Shown here piece by piece: positions 54,694 through 63,625 of a stretch of 64,000 nt of DNA (position 1 is the stretch's first letter; the number at the start of each line of letters is the position of its first letter). Below the pieces are notes generated by a model, which saw only the letters and a list, made by a program, of their open reading frames with translations, made no database searches and was not told the origin of the DNA. Location of the stretch: assembly GCA_035711845.1 (NCBI GenBank), contig DASTBU010000080.1, forward strand, positions 1 through 64,000. The letters are read 5' to 3'. The translations under genes were made by a program, and so were the position numbers. This stretch comes from DASTBU01 sp035711845 (GTDB lineage Bacteria > Acidobacteriota > Vicinamibacteria > Vicinamibacterales > 2-12-FULL-66-21).

Positions 54694-56877
54694 TTACTTG
54701 ATGAACAGCATCTCCCGATAGGTCGGAAGCGGCCAGAGGTCGTGCGGGACGAGGCACTCGAGGTTGTCGCCCGACTCCCGAAGCGCGTTCATCGCCGGAA
54801 CCACCTTGTCCCGGAAGTACTTGGCGTGCTTCTCGGGTGAGCCGTCCGCTTCGTGCTCGAGCAATGCCTGGAGGTGATCGACCTTCGCCTTGCCTTCGTC
54901 GGTCAGCCTGCAGATTGTGTCGAGCATCTTGCGCGATTCCTTCGCCGTCGCCCCCGCGGCCTTGACGGCCGTCACCGCCTGCGCCAGTTCGCTCTGATAC
55001 CGATAGCCGGCCGGCAGGATGTAACGGTTCGCCATCAGCACCATCAGCTGGGCTTCGACGTTGATGCTCTTGTTGTACTGCTCGACGGCGACATCGTACC
55101 GGGCTTTCAGCTCGCGGCCGGTCAGCACGCCGTGCTTCTCGAACGCCGAGACGACGTCCGGCTTCAGCGCCTCGCCATACGCGTCGACCGACGTGCGATG
55201 GTTCAGCAGTCCCCGACGCGCCGCTTCCTTCTGCCATTCCTCCGAATAGCCGTTCCCGTTGAAGATGATCTGCTTGTTCTCGCGCACCAGCTTCGTCAGC
55301 AGCTGCTTGACCGCGCCCTGCAGCTTCTTCCCCTCTTTCAGGCCCTTCTCGAGCTCGGTCGCGCAGTGGTCGAGCGCCTCGGCGACCGCGACGTTCAGGC
55401 TGACGATCGGCAGCGCGATGCTCTGATTGGACGACACCGCGCGGAACTCGAACTTGTTGCCGGTGAACGCGAACGGACTGGTGCGATTCCTGTCGCCCGC
55501 ATCCCGCGGCAGCTTGGGCAGCACCCCCACGCCGATGTCGAGGATGCCGCCGCTCTTGGTCGTCTTCGCGCTGCCCGCCTTCTCGATCTGCTGGAAGATG
55601 TCGGTGAGCATGTCGCCGAGGAAGATCGAGATGATGGCCGGCGGCGCCTCGTTGGCGCCGAGCCGATGATCGTTGCCCGCGCTCGCGATGCTGAATCGCA
55701 GGAGCCCCTGGAACTTGTTCACCGCGCGCAACATCGCGGCGCAGAAGACCAGGAACTGGATGTTGTCGTGCGGGGTGTCGCCCGGGTTCAGCAGGTTGTT
55801 CCCGAGCTCGTCGCTCATGCTCCAGTTCAGGTGCTTGCCCGACCCGTTGACGCCCGCGAACGGCTTCTCGTGCAGCAGGCACGCCAGGCCGAACTTTGGC
55901 GCCATCCGCCGCATCATCTCCATCGTCATCATCTGGTGGTCGGTGGCGACGTTGGCGTTCTCGAAGATCGGCGCCACTTCGTACTGGCCGGGCGCGACCT
56001 CGTTGTGCCGCGTCTTCACCGGCACGCCGACCTTGTACAGCTCCCGCTCCACCTCCATCATGAACGCGAGCACGCGATCCGGGATCGATCCGAAGTAGTG
56101 ATCCTCGAGCTCCTGCCCCTTGGGCGGCCGCGCGCCAAAGAGCGTCCTGCCCGCGTTGATGAGGTCGGGACGGCTGAAGTAGAACTGCCTGTCGATCAGG
56201 AAGTACTCCTGTTCGGGGCCGCACGTCGCGACGACGCGCTGGGCCTTCGAGCCGAACAGCCTGAGGATGCGGACCGCCTGCTTCGAGAGCGCTTCCATCG
56301 ATCGCAGCAGCGGTGTTTTCTTGTCGAGCGCTTCACCGGTCCAGCTCACGAACGCCGTGGGAATGACCAGCGTGGTCCCGCTGTGCGTCACGAGCAGCCA
56401 GGGCGGACTCGTCGGGTCCCACGCCGTGTAGCCGCGGGCCTCGAAGGTGGACCGCATGCCGCCCGAGGGGAAACTCGACGCGTCGGGCTCGCCCTTGACC
56501 AGCTCCCGGCCGTTGAACTCCGCCACGGCGCGGCCATCGGGCGTCGGCGAGAGAAACGAGTCGTGCTTCTCGGCGGTGATGCCCGTCATCGGCTGGAACC
56601 AGTGCGTGTAGTGCGTGGCGCCGTGCTCGACCGCCCAGTCTTTCAGCGCGCTGGCGATGATGTCGCCGACCGACGGATCGAGCGGCTCGCCCTGGGCGAC
56701 GGCGCGCCGGAGCGCGCGATAGACATCCTTTGGCAGGCGCGCCCGCTGCGCTTCGTCGTTGAACGTCAGGGAACCGAACTCTTCGCTCGCCTTCCGGTTC
56801 GCGAAGGCGTTGCGGCCGGCTGCCGTGCTCCACCGGCTGATGCTTCGAATAGCTTCGGCTGCTGATGCGGAACCCAT
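54694..56877 (-). CDS. glnN: Glutamine synthetase, type III (GlnN)
   Basis: This enzyme forms glutamine from glutamate, ammonia and ATP as a large dodecamer. The 727-aa length and the motifs THYTHWFQPMTGITAEKHDSF, PSGGMRSTFEARGYTAWDP, GPEQEYFLID and KTRHNEVAPGQYEVAPIFE are diagnostic of type III, distinct from the ~470-aa type I. NKSIN and the C-terminal helices also fit. The ATG at 56877 is followed by MGSASAAEAIRSISRW. It has a weak sigma-54-like element 96 nt upstream, which would fit nitrogen control. It is the only ammonium-assimilation gene here and could use ammonium produced by NrfA. Confidence 0.95.
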   Translation of the reverse strand: MGSASAAEAIRSISRWSTAAGRNAFANRKASEEFGSLTFNDEAQRARLPKDVYRALRRAVAQGEPLDPSVGDIIASALKDWAVEHGATHYTHWFQPMTGITAEKHDSFLSPTPDGRAVAEFNGRELVKGEPDASSFPSGGMRSTFEARGYTAWDPTSPPWLLVTHSGTTLVIPTAFVSWTGEALDKKTPLLRSMEALSKQAVRILRLFGSKAQRVVATCGPEQEYFLIDRQFYFSRPDLINAGRTLFGARPPKGQELEDHYFGSIPDRVLAFMMEVERELYKVGVPVKTRHNEVAPGQYEVAPIFENANVATDHQMMTMEMMRRMAPKFGLACLLHEKPFAGVNGSGKHLNWSMSDELGNNLLNPGDTPHDNIQFLVFCAAMLRAVNKFQGLLRFSIASAGNDHRLGANEAPPAIISIFLGDMLTDIFQQIEKAGSAKTTKSGGILDIGVGVLPKLPRDAGDRNRTSPFAFTGNKFEFRAVSSNQSIALPIVSLNVAVAEALDHCATELEKGLKEGKKLQGAVKQLLTKLVRENKQIIFNGNGYSEEWQKEAARRGLLNHRTSVDAYGEALKPDVVSAFEKHGVLTGRELKARYDVAVEQYNKSINVEAQLMVLMANRYILPAGYRYQSELAQAVTAVKAAGATAKESRKMLDTICRLTDEGKAKVDHLQALLEHEADGSPEKHAKYFRDKVVPAMNALRESGDNLECLVPHDLWPLPTYREMLFIK

Positions 56878-56972
56878 GAGGACCGTGTCCTTTCTAGCCA
56901 GATCTGTAAATGGAGGAAAATCGATAATAGTCATCTCGAGCGACAGATTATGGGCGGGCGCCCACGGACGGG

Positions 56973-56987
56973 GCAACAGGAGCACCG
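56973..56987 (-). promoter_or_regulatory. Possible sigma-54 promoter of glnN
   Basis: The minus strand reads CGGTGCTCCTGTTGC, with GG and TTGC spaced correctly but TGC in place of CAC. The predicted start (about 56961) gives an 84-nt leader. Confidence 0.4.
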
Positions 56988-57015
56988 GCGCGCGTGTCGA
57001 CCGCGCGGCGTTCAG

Positions 57016-57031
57016 GCCCGGAAATCCGGCT
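57016..57031. promoter_or_regulatory. Putative dyad between glnN and padR
   Basis: GCCCGGAAATCCGGCT is an inverted repeat related to the other enhancer dyads, with the outermost positions changed. It is 29 bp from the glnN -24 element, closer than usual, so its role is uncertain. Confidence 0.3.
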
Positions 57032-57055
57032 CGGATTACGTGGCATTATATCAGA

Positions 57056-57061
57056 TACAAT
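57056..57061 (+). promoter_or_regulatory. -10 box (TACAAT) of a possibly leaderless padR gene
   Basis: TACAAT ends 9 nt before the ATG at 57071, in an AT-rich stretch (TTATATCAGATACAATG...GTATATGAG) that contains partial dyad symmetry typical of PadR autoregulatory operators. No Shine-Dalgarno is visible. Confidence 0.45.
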
Positions 57062-57070
57062 GTTGGGTAT

Positions 57071-57466
57071 ATGAGATTCTTTGGCGATTCCTGGCCGCTC
57101 GTCGGCGAGTTCGAGCAGCTCGTGCTGCTGGCGCTGGTCCGCCTCGGCAACGGCGCGTTCGGCGCCGCCATTCACCGCGAGATCGTCACGCGGACCGGCC
57201 GCGACGCGCCGGTCAGCGCCGTCTACGTGACGCTCGAGCGCCTGGAGGCCAAACGGATGGTCTGCTCCTACACCGGCAACCCCACCGCGCAGCGCGGCGG
57301 GCGTCGGCGAAAGCACTACCTGCTCGACACGGCCGGCCAGCGGGCGCTCGTTCGAGCCTATCGGACGTTTCAGGTGATGACCGCCGGCATTCAGCAGGAC
57401 CTCGAGGCGCTCGCGGCCCAGACGCTGGGCACCGCATCGCCGAAACCACGCCGGGCGCACTGGTAG
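57071..57466 (+). CDS. PadR-family transcription regulator
   Basis: The 131-aa protein has the PadR winged helix: GEFEQLVLLALVRLGNGAFGAAIHREIVTRTGRDAPVSAVYVTLERLEAKRMVCSYTG, followed by RRRKHYLLDTAGQRAL with the wing Tyr residue. The C-terminal helix that forms the dimer is short. PadR proteins are usually repressors of adjacent transporter or stress genes, but no obvious target is adjacent apart from itself. Divergent from glnN. Confidence 0.9.
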   Translation: MRFFGDSWPLVGEFEQLVLLALVRLGNGAFGAAIHREIVTRTGRDAPVSAVYVTLERLEAKRMVCSYTGNPTAQRGGRRRKHYLLDTAGQRALVRAYRTFQVMTAGIQQDLEALAAQTLGTASPKPRRAHW

Positions 57467-57476
57467 GAGAAGTGCC

Positions 57477-57706
57477 GATTCGTTGATTGCGGATTGATTG
57501 GGGATTGTACGATTCGGAATTGGGGATTGCACTTCGGCAGTCGAGGATTCGTTCGGCAGTTCGAGGCTTCGGTAGCCGTGAGGGATCTTGGGGATTCCGG
57601 AATAGCAGGAGCCGCACCCATCCCGACCGATCCTCAATCTCGGAATGAAATCCCCAATCCCCAATCCTCAATCCCAAATAAATCTCCAATCCGCAATCAA
57701 CGAATC
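57477..57706. repeat. 230-bp palindromic element with perfect 20-bp terminal inverted repeats
   Basis: The arms at 57477-57496 and 57687-57706 are perfect inverted copies (GATTCGTTGATTGCGG...). Inside are further 7-bp-stepped words (GGGGATT/AATCCCC). A GATTTCATTC.GAGATTGA core is shared with the element at 21479-21653. It fills the convergent gap between padR and the aldo/keto reductase gene, is non-coding, and could be a non-autonomous mobile element. Confidence 0.8.
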
Positions 57707-57719
57707 TGCGCTGTGCGTG

Positions 57720-58694
57720 TTACATCTTGACAGTGTGCGGCTCGTACAGCGCCTCGAGCTCCCCGCACTCCTCGTCGGTCAGGCTGATCTCCAGGGCGTC
57801 GATCGCCTGATCCAGGTGCTCGATCTTCGACGCGCCGACGATCGGAGCAGTGACGCCAGGCTGCCGGAGCAGCCAGGCCAGCGCGATCTGCGCCGGCTTC
57901 ACCCCCCGGCGCCCGGCCAGCGACACCACACGCTCCACAATCCGGAAATCGCTGTCCATGTAATAGAGCCGATGGGCGAAGTCGTCCGTCTTCGCGCGCG
58001 CCGTGTCGCCCTTGTCGGCAGCCCGGCGATTGCCGGCCAGAAATCCTCGCGCCAGCGGGCTCCACGGAATCACCCCGATGCCCTCGTCCCGGCAGAGCGG
58101 CAGCATTTCGCGTTCTTCCTCCCTGTACACCAGGTTGTAGTGGTCCTGCATCGAGACGAACCGCGTCCAACCGTGGCGATCGGCGAGATAGAGGGCGCGC
58201 GCGAACTGCCACGCCGCCATGCTGGACGCGCCGATGTAGCGCGCCTTGCCGGCCCGGACGATGTCGTCGAGCGCGCACAGCGTTTCCTCGATAGGCGTCT
58301 CGGGATCGTAACGGTGGATCTGATAGAGATCCACGTAGTCGGTGCCGAGGCGCCGCAGCGAACCGTCGATGGAGGACATCAGATGCTTGCGCGAGAGCCC
58401 GCGATCGTTCGGATCCTCGCTCATCGGGTAGAACGCCTTGGTGGCGATGACCACGTGGTCGCGGCGGGCGAAGTCCCGAATCGCGCGCCCCAGCACTTCC
58501 TCGGAGGTGCCGCGGGAGTACATGTCCGCCGTGTCGAAGAAGTTGATGCCGCGCTCGAGCGCTCGGCGGATGAACGGGCGGCCCTGCTCCTCGCTGAGAA
58601 TCCAGGCCCGCCACGCCGGATCGCCGTACGTCATCACGCCGAGGCAGATGCGGGAGACTTTCAGGCCCGAGCGGCCGAGGGAGACGTAATCCAT
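57720..58694 (-). CDS. Aldo/keto reductase
   Basis: The 324-aa NADPH-dependent oxidoreductase is a (beta/alpha)8 barrel. It has the start MDYVSLGRSGLKVSRICLGVM, catalytic Asp and Tyr in FFDTADMYSRGTSEE, Lys in VIATKAFYP and His in YQIHRYDP. The cofactor-binding end is APIVGASKIEHL. The conserved tetrad is complete. Substrate is not evident. Start chosen at the ATG at 58694, 8 nt after the cupin gene, with which it is cotranscribed. Confidence 0.93.
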   Translation of the reverse strand: MDYVSLGRSGLKVSRICLGVMTYGDPAWRAWILSEEQGRPFIRRALERGINFFDTADMYSRGTSEEVLGRAIRDFARRDHVVIATKAFYPMSEDPNDRGLSRKHLMSSIDGSLRRLGTDYVDLYQIHRYDPETPIEETLCALDDIVRAGKARYIGASSMAAWQFARALYLADRHGWTRFVSMQDHYNLVYREEEREMLPLCRDEGIGVIPWSPLARGFLAGNRRAADKGDTARAKTDDFAHRLYYMDSDFRIVERVVSLAGRRGVKPAQIALAWLLRQPGVTAPIVGASKIEHLDQAIDALEISLTDEECGELEALYEPHTVKM

Positions 58695-58702
58695 GGCGCG
58701 GC

Positions 58703-59125
58703 CTACCCTCGTCGGGGCCCTTCGTATGGGACGATCCGATCCCATTCATCGGGGCTGGAACGTGCGACGACGGCAACGACGGGCTCGGAGTCGCTCAGAT
58801 TGTAGACCTCGTGCGGGACACCCGGCTCGATGAAGATGAAGTCGCCGGCCGCATGATCCACCCGATTCGCGAGCCCCTCCCCGTAATCGTGCCGCACGCG
58901 CCCTTCGAGGATGTAGAGCATCACCTCGAAGCCCACGTGAACGTGCGCCCCCGCAATCCCGCCCGGCGGTATCACCGCCACGTTCATCGACAGGTTCTTT
59001 GCGCCGACGTTCTTCCCGGACATGCCGAGCTTGTACTGGATGCCGTTCCACTGACGGCACACCCCGCTTCCCCGTATCCAGGCCAGACCTTCATGGCGCT
59101 CCACGACGGATGATTCTGAATCCAT
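58703..59125 (-). CDS. Cupin-domain protein
   Basis: The 140-aa single-domain cupin has motif 1 as HVHVGFEVMLYILEGRVRHDYG (metal ligands His, His, Glu) and motif 2 as GDFIFIEPGVPHEVYNLSD (final His). It probably binds a divalent metal in the cytoplasm; the reaction is unknown. Its ATG at 59125 follows TACAGT by 6 nt, another possibly leaderless start. It is divergent from dinB, with an ATACtGTAT pseudo-palindrome in the 41-nt gap. Confidence 0.88.
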   Translation of the reverse strand: MDSESSVVERHEGLAWIRGSGVCRQWNGIQYKLGMSGKNVGAKNLSMNVAVIPPGGIAGAHVHVGFEVMLYILEGRVRHDYGEGLANRVDHAAGDFIFIEPGVPHEVYNLSDSEPVVAVVARSSPDEWDRIVPYEGPRRG

Positions 59126-59166
59126 GCGAATACTGTATCTTGAACCCTGGCCGGCAGTCGTCAGTC

Positions 59167-60243
59167 ATGCGCCGCATCCTCCACATCGACATGGACGCGT
59201 TCTATGCGTCCGTCGAACAGCGGGACAACCCCTCCCTGCGGGGCAGGCCTGTCGCCGTGGGGGGCGACCCGACACAGCGCGGGGTGGTCGCGGCGGCGAG
59301 CTACGAAGCGCGCGCCCACGGCGTTCGATCCGCGATGCCGATGGCCCGGGCCGTCCGGCTCTGTCCCTCGCTCGTCATCGTCCGGCCGGACTTCGGGAAG
59401 TACCGCGCGGCCTCGCAGGCCGTGTTCGAGATCTTCCGGTCGGTGACGCCGCTGGTCGAGCCGCTGTCGCTTGACGAGGCGTACCTCGACGTGACCGAGA
59501 ATGCCTGGCAGGAGAGGCTCGGGCGCGTCGTGGCTCAGCGGCTGAAAGAGCGCATTTGCGAGACGACCCGGCTGACCGCGTCGGCGGGTGTCGCGCCGAA
59601 CAAGTTCCTGGCAAAGATTGCCTCCGCATGGAGGAAGCCTGACGGACTGACCGTCATCGCGCCCGAGCGTGTCGAGCGGTTTCTGCAGACGCTGCCGGTG
59701 GATGCGCTGTGGGGTGTCGGTCCGGTCACGGCAAGGCGCCTGCACGAGCGCGGGATTCAACGGCTTGTGGACGTCCGGACCGTGGACCCGGAAGTTCTGC
59801 GGGAAGTGGTCGGCAGCCACGCCGAGTGGCTGCGCCAGCTGGCCGACGGCGTCGACGACCGCCCGGTCGTGCCGGATCGGATCGTGAAATCATCCGGCTC
59901 GGAGAACACCTTTGCCACCGATCTGACGGACCTGAACGAGATTCGTCGTGAAATCGACGGGATGGCGCGCGACGCGGCCGGGTGGCTGATGCGCAAGGCC
60001 CTCGTCTGCCGCACCGTGACGATCAAAGTCCGCTACTCGGACTTCACGACCATCACGCGCAGCGACACGCGGCAGCCGGCCACCAGCCATGCCGACAGCC
60101 TCGCCGCTCGCGCTGTCGGGCTGCTGGATCGCACCGAGGCTGGAGAGCGAGCGGTTCGACTGCTGGGTGTCAGCGTCCACAACCTGATCGATCCGGAAGA
60201 GCCGGCGGACGCGCCGGCCCTTCCGTTTCAGGAGGAGGCGTGA
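59167..60243 (+). CDS. dinB: DNA polymerase IV (Y-family, DinB)
   Basis: This translesion polymerase (358 aa) begins MRRILHIDMDAFYASVEQRDNPSLRGRPVAVGG, the catalytic DMDAFYASVE motif. It has SYEARAHGVRSAMP, the second acidic site SLDEAYLDVT, thumb helix-hairpin-helix motifs (LWGVGPVTARRLHERGI) and the little-finger domain. It ends with a PALPFQEEA peptide that could be the beta-clamp-binding motif. Normal length. A LexA-type operator is not certain from this sequence. Confidence 0.95.
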   Translation: MRRILHIDMDAFYASVEQRDNPSLRGRPVAVGGDPTQRGVVAAASYEARAHGVRSAMPMARAVRLCPSLVIVRPDFGKYRAASQAVFEIFRSVTPLVEPLSLDEAYLDVTENAWQERLGRVVAQRLKERICETTRLTASAGVAPNKFLAKIASAWRKPDGLTVIAPERVERFLQTLPVDALWGVGPVTARRLHERGIQRLVDVRTVDPEVLREVVGSHAEWLRQLADGVDDRPVVPDRIVKSSGSENTFATDLTDLNEIRREIDGMARDAAGWLMRKALVCRTVTIKVRYSDFTTITRSDTRQPATSHADSLAARAVGLLDRTEAGERAVRLLGVSVHNLIDPEEPADAPALPFQEEA

Positions 60244-60244
60244 G

Positions 60245-61726
60245 CTACTCTTCGGACTGAGCTTCTCTGGCGCGCGCCCGTGCCCGCGGCGCGCGTGGCC
60301 TGGAAGGCGTCTTCCGCGCGCGGGGGACGGCCACGCCTTCCTGGGCCTTTCGCGGCGTACGTCCCGTGCCCTGCGGCCGCGTGCGATTCCGGGATCGGGA
60401 CCGGCGCGGCGCTGCCGTTTCCTCTGCGGAGGCGGCAGCTTCCACGTCGATCACCGGCGGCGGCGGCGCGATCTCCTGCACGGCATCCGCCTCCACGACC
60501 TCGGGTTCGGTCACGTCCTCCTGCCCTGCAGTCCATTCGGCCGCGCGCTCCTCGGGCTCCGCCACGTTGCCGCGGAAGTCCTCATCCGGCTCGGTATCCG
60601 CGAGGATGGGCTCTGTGGCCGACTGCATGACATTGCCCGGGAAAATCCGCATCACACCCTGCCGATCGCGCTCGATGCGGAACAAGCCCTCGCGCTGGCA
60701 CGCGCGCATCAGATCCACGAGGCTGCCGAACCCGAATTTCCGTTCGTCGAAGCTCGAGTCGACGTTGCGCAGGAACTGCTTGGCCTGCCGAACGTACATC
60801 GGCCAGCGGGGCGGGTTCTGCGCGGACTGGAACAGGCGGCGTACCTCGCGGATTCCGTCGGCCGCCCGCGGCGCGACGTCGAACTGCTGACCGCGTCGTC
60901 CGTGCGCCGGCTGCGCCGGCTCGGCAGCCTCGGCCCGCGCCTGCCGGCCGGGCGACTCCTCCGCAGCCGAAGCGGTCTCGCTCAGCTCCACGAGCACGTT
61001 ACGCCCGGACTCCCGAAGCACGACATGGCCGGCCGACTCGAGCTTCTGGGCGAAGTCCCTGAAGCTGCCCGCACCGTATGTGCGCTCCGAGAACGTGGAG
61101 TCGAGCTGCAGCAGCGTGCTCTTGAGCAGCCCGAGCTGCGGGGACACTTCGCGGTCGCTCAACACCTTGAGCGCGCGGCGGACGAGCGCCACGACCTGAT
61201 CGAGCGGCGCCTGGGTCACCGGGCTGCTCTGCCGGCCGCGCTCGGGCGAGCGGCGCGATCCGACCAGGTTCTCGTACGCGATGAACTCGTGGCAGTTGCG
61301 CTGCATCACCAGGCTGGTGAACGCGCGGCCGCCCACGACGAAAATCTGCTTGTCGTACTGTTTGAGCTTCTCGACGAGCGTGATGAAGTCGCTGTCGCCC
61401 CCGACGATCACATACGCGTTGATGTGGTTGTGGGTGAACGCCATCTCGAGCGCGTCGAGGGCGAGGTTGATGTCGGCGCCGTTCTTGTCGCCGCCGGGAG
61501 TGAGGTTGCGCTGGACGAGCTTGGTGGCGTGCTGAGTGAGCGAACGGCTGTAATCCCCTGCGCGGGTCCAGTCGCCGTACGCGATCTTCGAAACGACGTC
61601 GCCGCGCTCCTTGAGCGCCTCCAGGACGACGCCGATGTCGAACGGCACGCCCAGCGTGCTCTTTACCCCAATCTCGATGTTGTCGAAGTCGATGAATACC
61701 GCAATCTTGAGTCGTGTGTCTGCCAA
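60245..61726 (-). CDS. NYN-domain protein with two OST-HTH/LOTUS domains and a basic tail
   Basis: The N-terminal NYN/PIN-like domain (LKIAVFIDFDNIEIGV..., acidic catalytic residues in DFDN, NGADINLALDALEMA and IVGGDSDFITLV) resembles LabA/MARF1-type RNases. Two OST-HTH (LOTUS) domains follow: APLDQVVALVRRALKVLSDREVSPQLGLLKSTLLQLD... and IREVRRLFQSAQNPPRWPMYVRQAKQFLRNVDSSFDERKFG. The C-terminal 100 residues are first acidic and then strongly Arg-rich (RRSRSRNRTRPQG), which suggests RNA binding. The start is uncertain: TTG at 61726 after CAGGCAGG is the best fit (493 aa), with an ATG at 61822 as alternative. It may act in RNA decay. Confidence 0.85.
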   Translation of the reverse strand: MADTRLKIAVFIDFDNIEIGVKSTLGVPFDIGVVLEALKERGDVVSKIAYGDWTRAGDYSRSLTQHATKLVQRNLTPGGDKNGADINLALDALEMAFTHNHINAYVIVGGDSDFITLVEKLKQYDKQIFVVGGRAFTSLVMQRNCHEFIAYENLVGSRRSPERGRQSSPVTQAPLDQVVALVRRALKVLSDREVSPQLGLLKSTLLQLDSTFSERTYGAGSFRDFAQKLESAGHVVLRESGRNVLVELSETASAAEESPGRQARAEAAEPAQPAHGRRGQQFDVAPRAADGIREVRRLFQSAQNPPRWPMYVRQAKQFLRNVDSSFDERKFGFGSLVDLMRACQREGLFRIERDRQGVMRIFPGNVMQSATEPILADTEPDEDFRGNVAEPEERAAEWTAGQEDVTEPEVVEADAVQEIAPPPPVIDVEAAASAEETAAPRRSRSRNRTRPQGTGRTPRKAQEGVAVPRARKTPSRPRAPRARARAREAQSEE

Positions 61727-62352
61727 AACCTGCCTGACTTTCCTGACGGCCTCCGTGGGGCCCCTTTCACGGGCGCCAAGGGGGACGTACGTGCTGCAGC
61801 CCCCGGGCGGGGGCGCGGCCATTTCCGGCCAATCCGTGGTGAAGGAGTCCCGGCTTTCCAGGCTTCCTTATATGGGAGATGACCCGGTCCTCCGGGGCAC
61901 CCCTGAGGGGTACACAGGCGAACCGGCCATCCATCCATTATGGCCGTCTCGGGGGAAAGTCGCAAACCGTTATCAAAACGAGACTTGGCGGAACGCCCAA
62001 AAACCGCCGGCTGACTCGCTCCGGGACCGTCTTACTCCCTTCGCTGATCGCGTGGCTCAAAGGTCGGCCCGATCCGACAGGCCCGCTGCGGCCGGAGTCC
62101 GCGTACAGCTTCAGCAGTTGGCCGCGAGGCGCCGACGCCCGCGGCGCGCGGTGCCGCCGCCGCGCGATCAGCGACAGCGAGCACAGCATGTGGGCAGCTC
62201 TCTGATCCGAAGCATGCTCAGCGGTCACCGATTCCCGTTGCCGCCGGGGCTTGACAACCGTGGGAAATCCACCGCGCACGCCTGCGCGGTGGGGTGGTGA
62301 AGCGGGATGCATCGGCGGAGCGAGACGTCATCGCAATTGTGAAACTCAGGAC
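61727..62352. other. Gene-free stretch with possible RNA structure
   Basis: No convincing gene is seen in these 626 nt. They contain an ACCCC-TGA-GGGGT hairpin at about 61897-61909 beside CGAACCGGCC/GGCCGTC pairings, and a CCACCGCGC-ACGCCT-GCGCGGTGG hairpin at about 62270-62293. The conserved look of the first region could mark a structured leader of the NYN gene, but I cannot assign it to a riboswitch class. Confidence 0.3.
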
Positions 62353-63603
62353 TCAGCTTCCAGCCTTGACGCTGTACGCGTAAATCGTGTCCTGATCCCG
62401 GAGATACAGTCTGCCCCCCGAGACGACCGGGTGCGACCAGGTCGGCAGCGAGCCTGCTCGAATCTGGAACCGCCCGTGCTCGCGGTAGCCGTCCGGGGTG
62501 GCTTCGGCGAGACCCACGACGCCTCGCTCGCTGAAGAGATAGAGCCTGCCATCGGCGAACACCAGCGAACCCTTGCCGACGCTCCTGTCCCTCCAGGCAA
62601 CCTTCCCCGTGTCGAACTGCATGGCCATGAGGATGGCGCTCGAAAAACCGTACAGGTGCTCACCCACGAGAACCGAGCTGGCGTGGTGGTTGCGCATCTC
62701 GCGCGTGAAGTACACTTCGCGCGCGCGAACCGCTCCGTTCTCGGCCGTCATCTCGAGCAGGGCCGCGCCGGTTCCGTAGTCGGAGGACAGGAACACGCGA
62801 TTCCCTCTCACGATGGGCGTCGCGATGTTCGCGGTGCGATTGGAGACCTGGCCATAGCTCCACAGCGCCCGCCCGCTCTGGACGTCGACGCCAAGCGCGC
62901 GCTCCCCCGTGAAGAACACGGCTTGCCTGAGCCCACCGAGCTGCTGCAGTACCGCAGACGAATATCCCGCCTGGTCGCTCTCGCTCTTCCAGAGTACCGA
63001 CCCGTCGGTCTTGCGCAGGGCCACGATCGAGGCACCGGGACCGCCGGCATTGATGAGAATCCGATCGGCCAGAACGAGCGGCGACTCGCTGAGCCCCCAC
63101 GTGATGTTCGAACCGCCGAACTTCTGCAGTACGTTCACCGTCCAGATCACCTTCCCGGTCGCCGCATCCAGCACGGTCATGTCGCCGCTGGCCCCATAGG
63201 CGTAAACGCGATTGCCCTCTATGGTGGGCGTGCTCCTCGGGCCGTCTCCACGGTCGTTGCCGAACCGTCGGCCGTGGTCGATCGCCCACAGCGGTTTGCC
63301 GCTCGCGGCATCGTACGCCTGCACGTATTCGCGATCGCCCCTCGCGCCGAGCGTGTAGAGCCGCCCGTTCGCGACGGCAAACGACGAGTAGCCCGCACCG
63401 GCGCCCGTGGCGCGCCAGGCGAGCGGCGGCCCGTTCGGCGGCCAGGATTGGAGCAGGCCGCGCTCGCTGGAGATGCCATCCCGGTTCGGCCCGCGCCATT
63501 GTGGCCAGTCGTCCAGGGCCCGATTCGAAACCACGGCATTCAGGGACAGACACGCAACAGGCGTGACGAGCGCGAGGATCCAACGGCGGGATACAGTTCT
63601 CAT
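62353..63603 (-). CDS. Exported PQQ-repeat (BamB-like) beta-propeller protein
   Basis: A signal sequence (RRWILALVTPVACLSLNAVVS) is followed by DDWPQWRGPNRDGISSERGLLQSW, the typical start of PQQ-like propellers. About seven blades follow, each with a G.l.ALD..tGk.lW pattern (for example QAYDAASGKPLWAIDHG, DAATGKVIWTVNVL, DGSVLWKSE, QSGRALWSYG). No dehydrogenase catalytic residues are visible, so it is probably a scaffold or a binding protein in the periplasm. It lies 22 nt after the cyclophilin gene. Confidence 0.88.
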   Translation of the reverse strand: MRTVSRRWILALVTPVACLSLNAVVSNRALDDWPQWRGPNRDGISSERGLLQSWPPNGPPLAWRATGAGAGYSSFAVANGRLYTLGARGDREYVQAYDAASGKPLWAIDHGRRFGNDRGDGPRSTPTIEGNRVYAYGASGDMTVLDAATGKVIWTVNVLQKFGGSNITWGLSESPLVLADRILINAGGPGASIVALRKTDGSVLWKSESDQAGYSSAVLQQLGGLRQAVFFTGERALGVDVQSGRALWSYGQVSNRTANIATPIVRGNRVFLSSDYGTGAALLEMTAENGAVRAREVYFTREMRNHHASSVLVGEHLYGFSSAILMAMQFDTGKVAWRDRSVGKGSLVFADGRLYLFSERGVVGLAEATPDGYREHGRFQIRAGSLPTWSHPVVSGGRLYLRDQDTIYAYSVKAGS

Positions 63604-63625
63604 GAGCTATCTCCGTGAGCCGACG

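Noticed and set aside
59125..59166. LexA operator between the cupin gene and dinB
   Set aside because: ATACTGTAT is a short pseudo-palindrome only; it fits neither the E. coli nor the Gram-positive LexA box well enough.
61938..62312. 124-codon frame on the minus strand in the 61.7-62.35 kb gap
   Set aside because: Composition is Arg/Pro/Ser-rich with no domain, no ribosome-binding site and uneven third-position GC; treated as non-coding.
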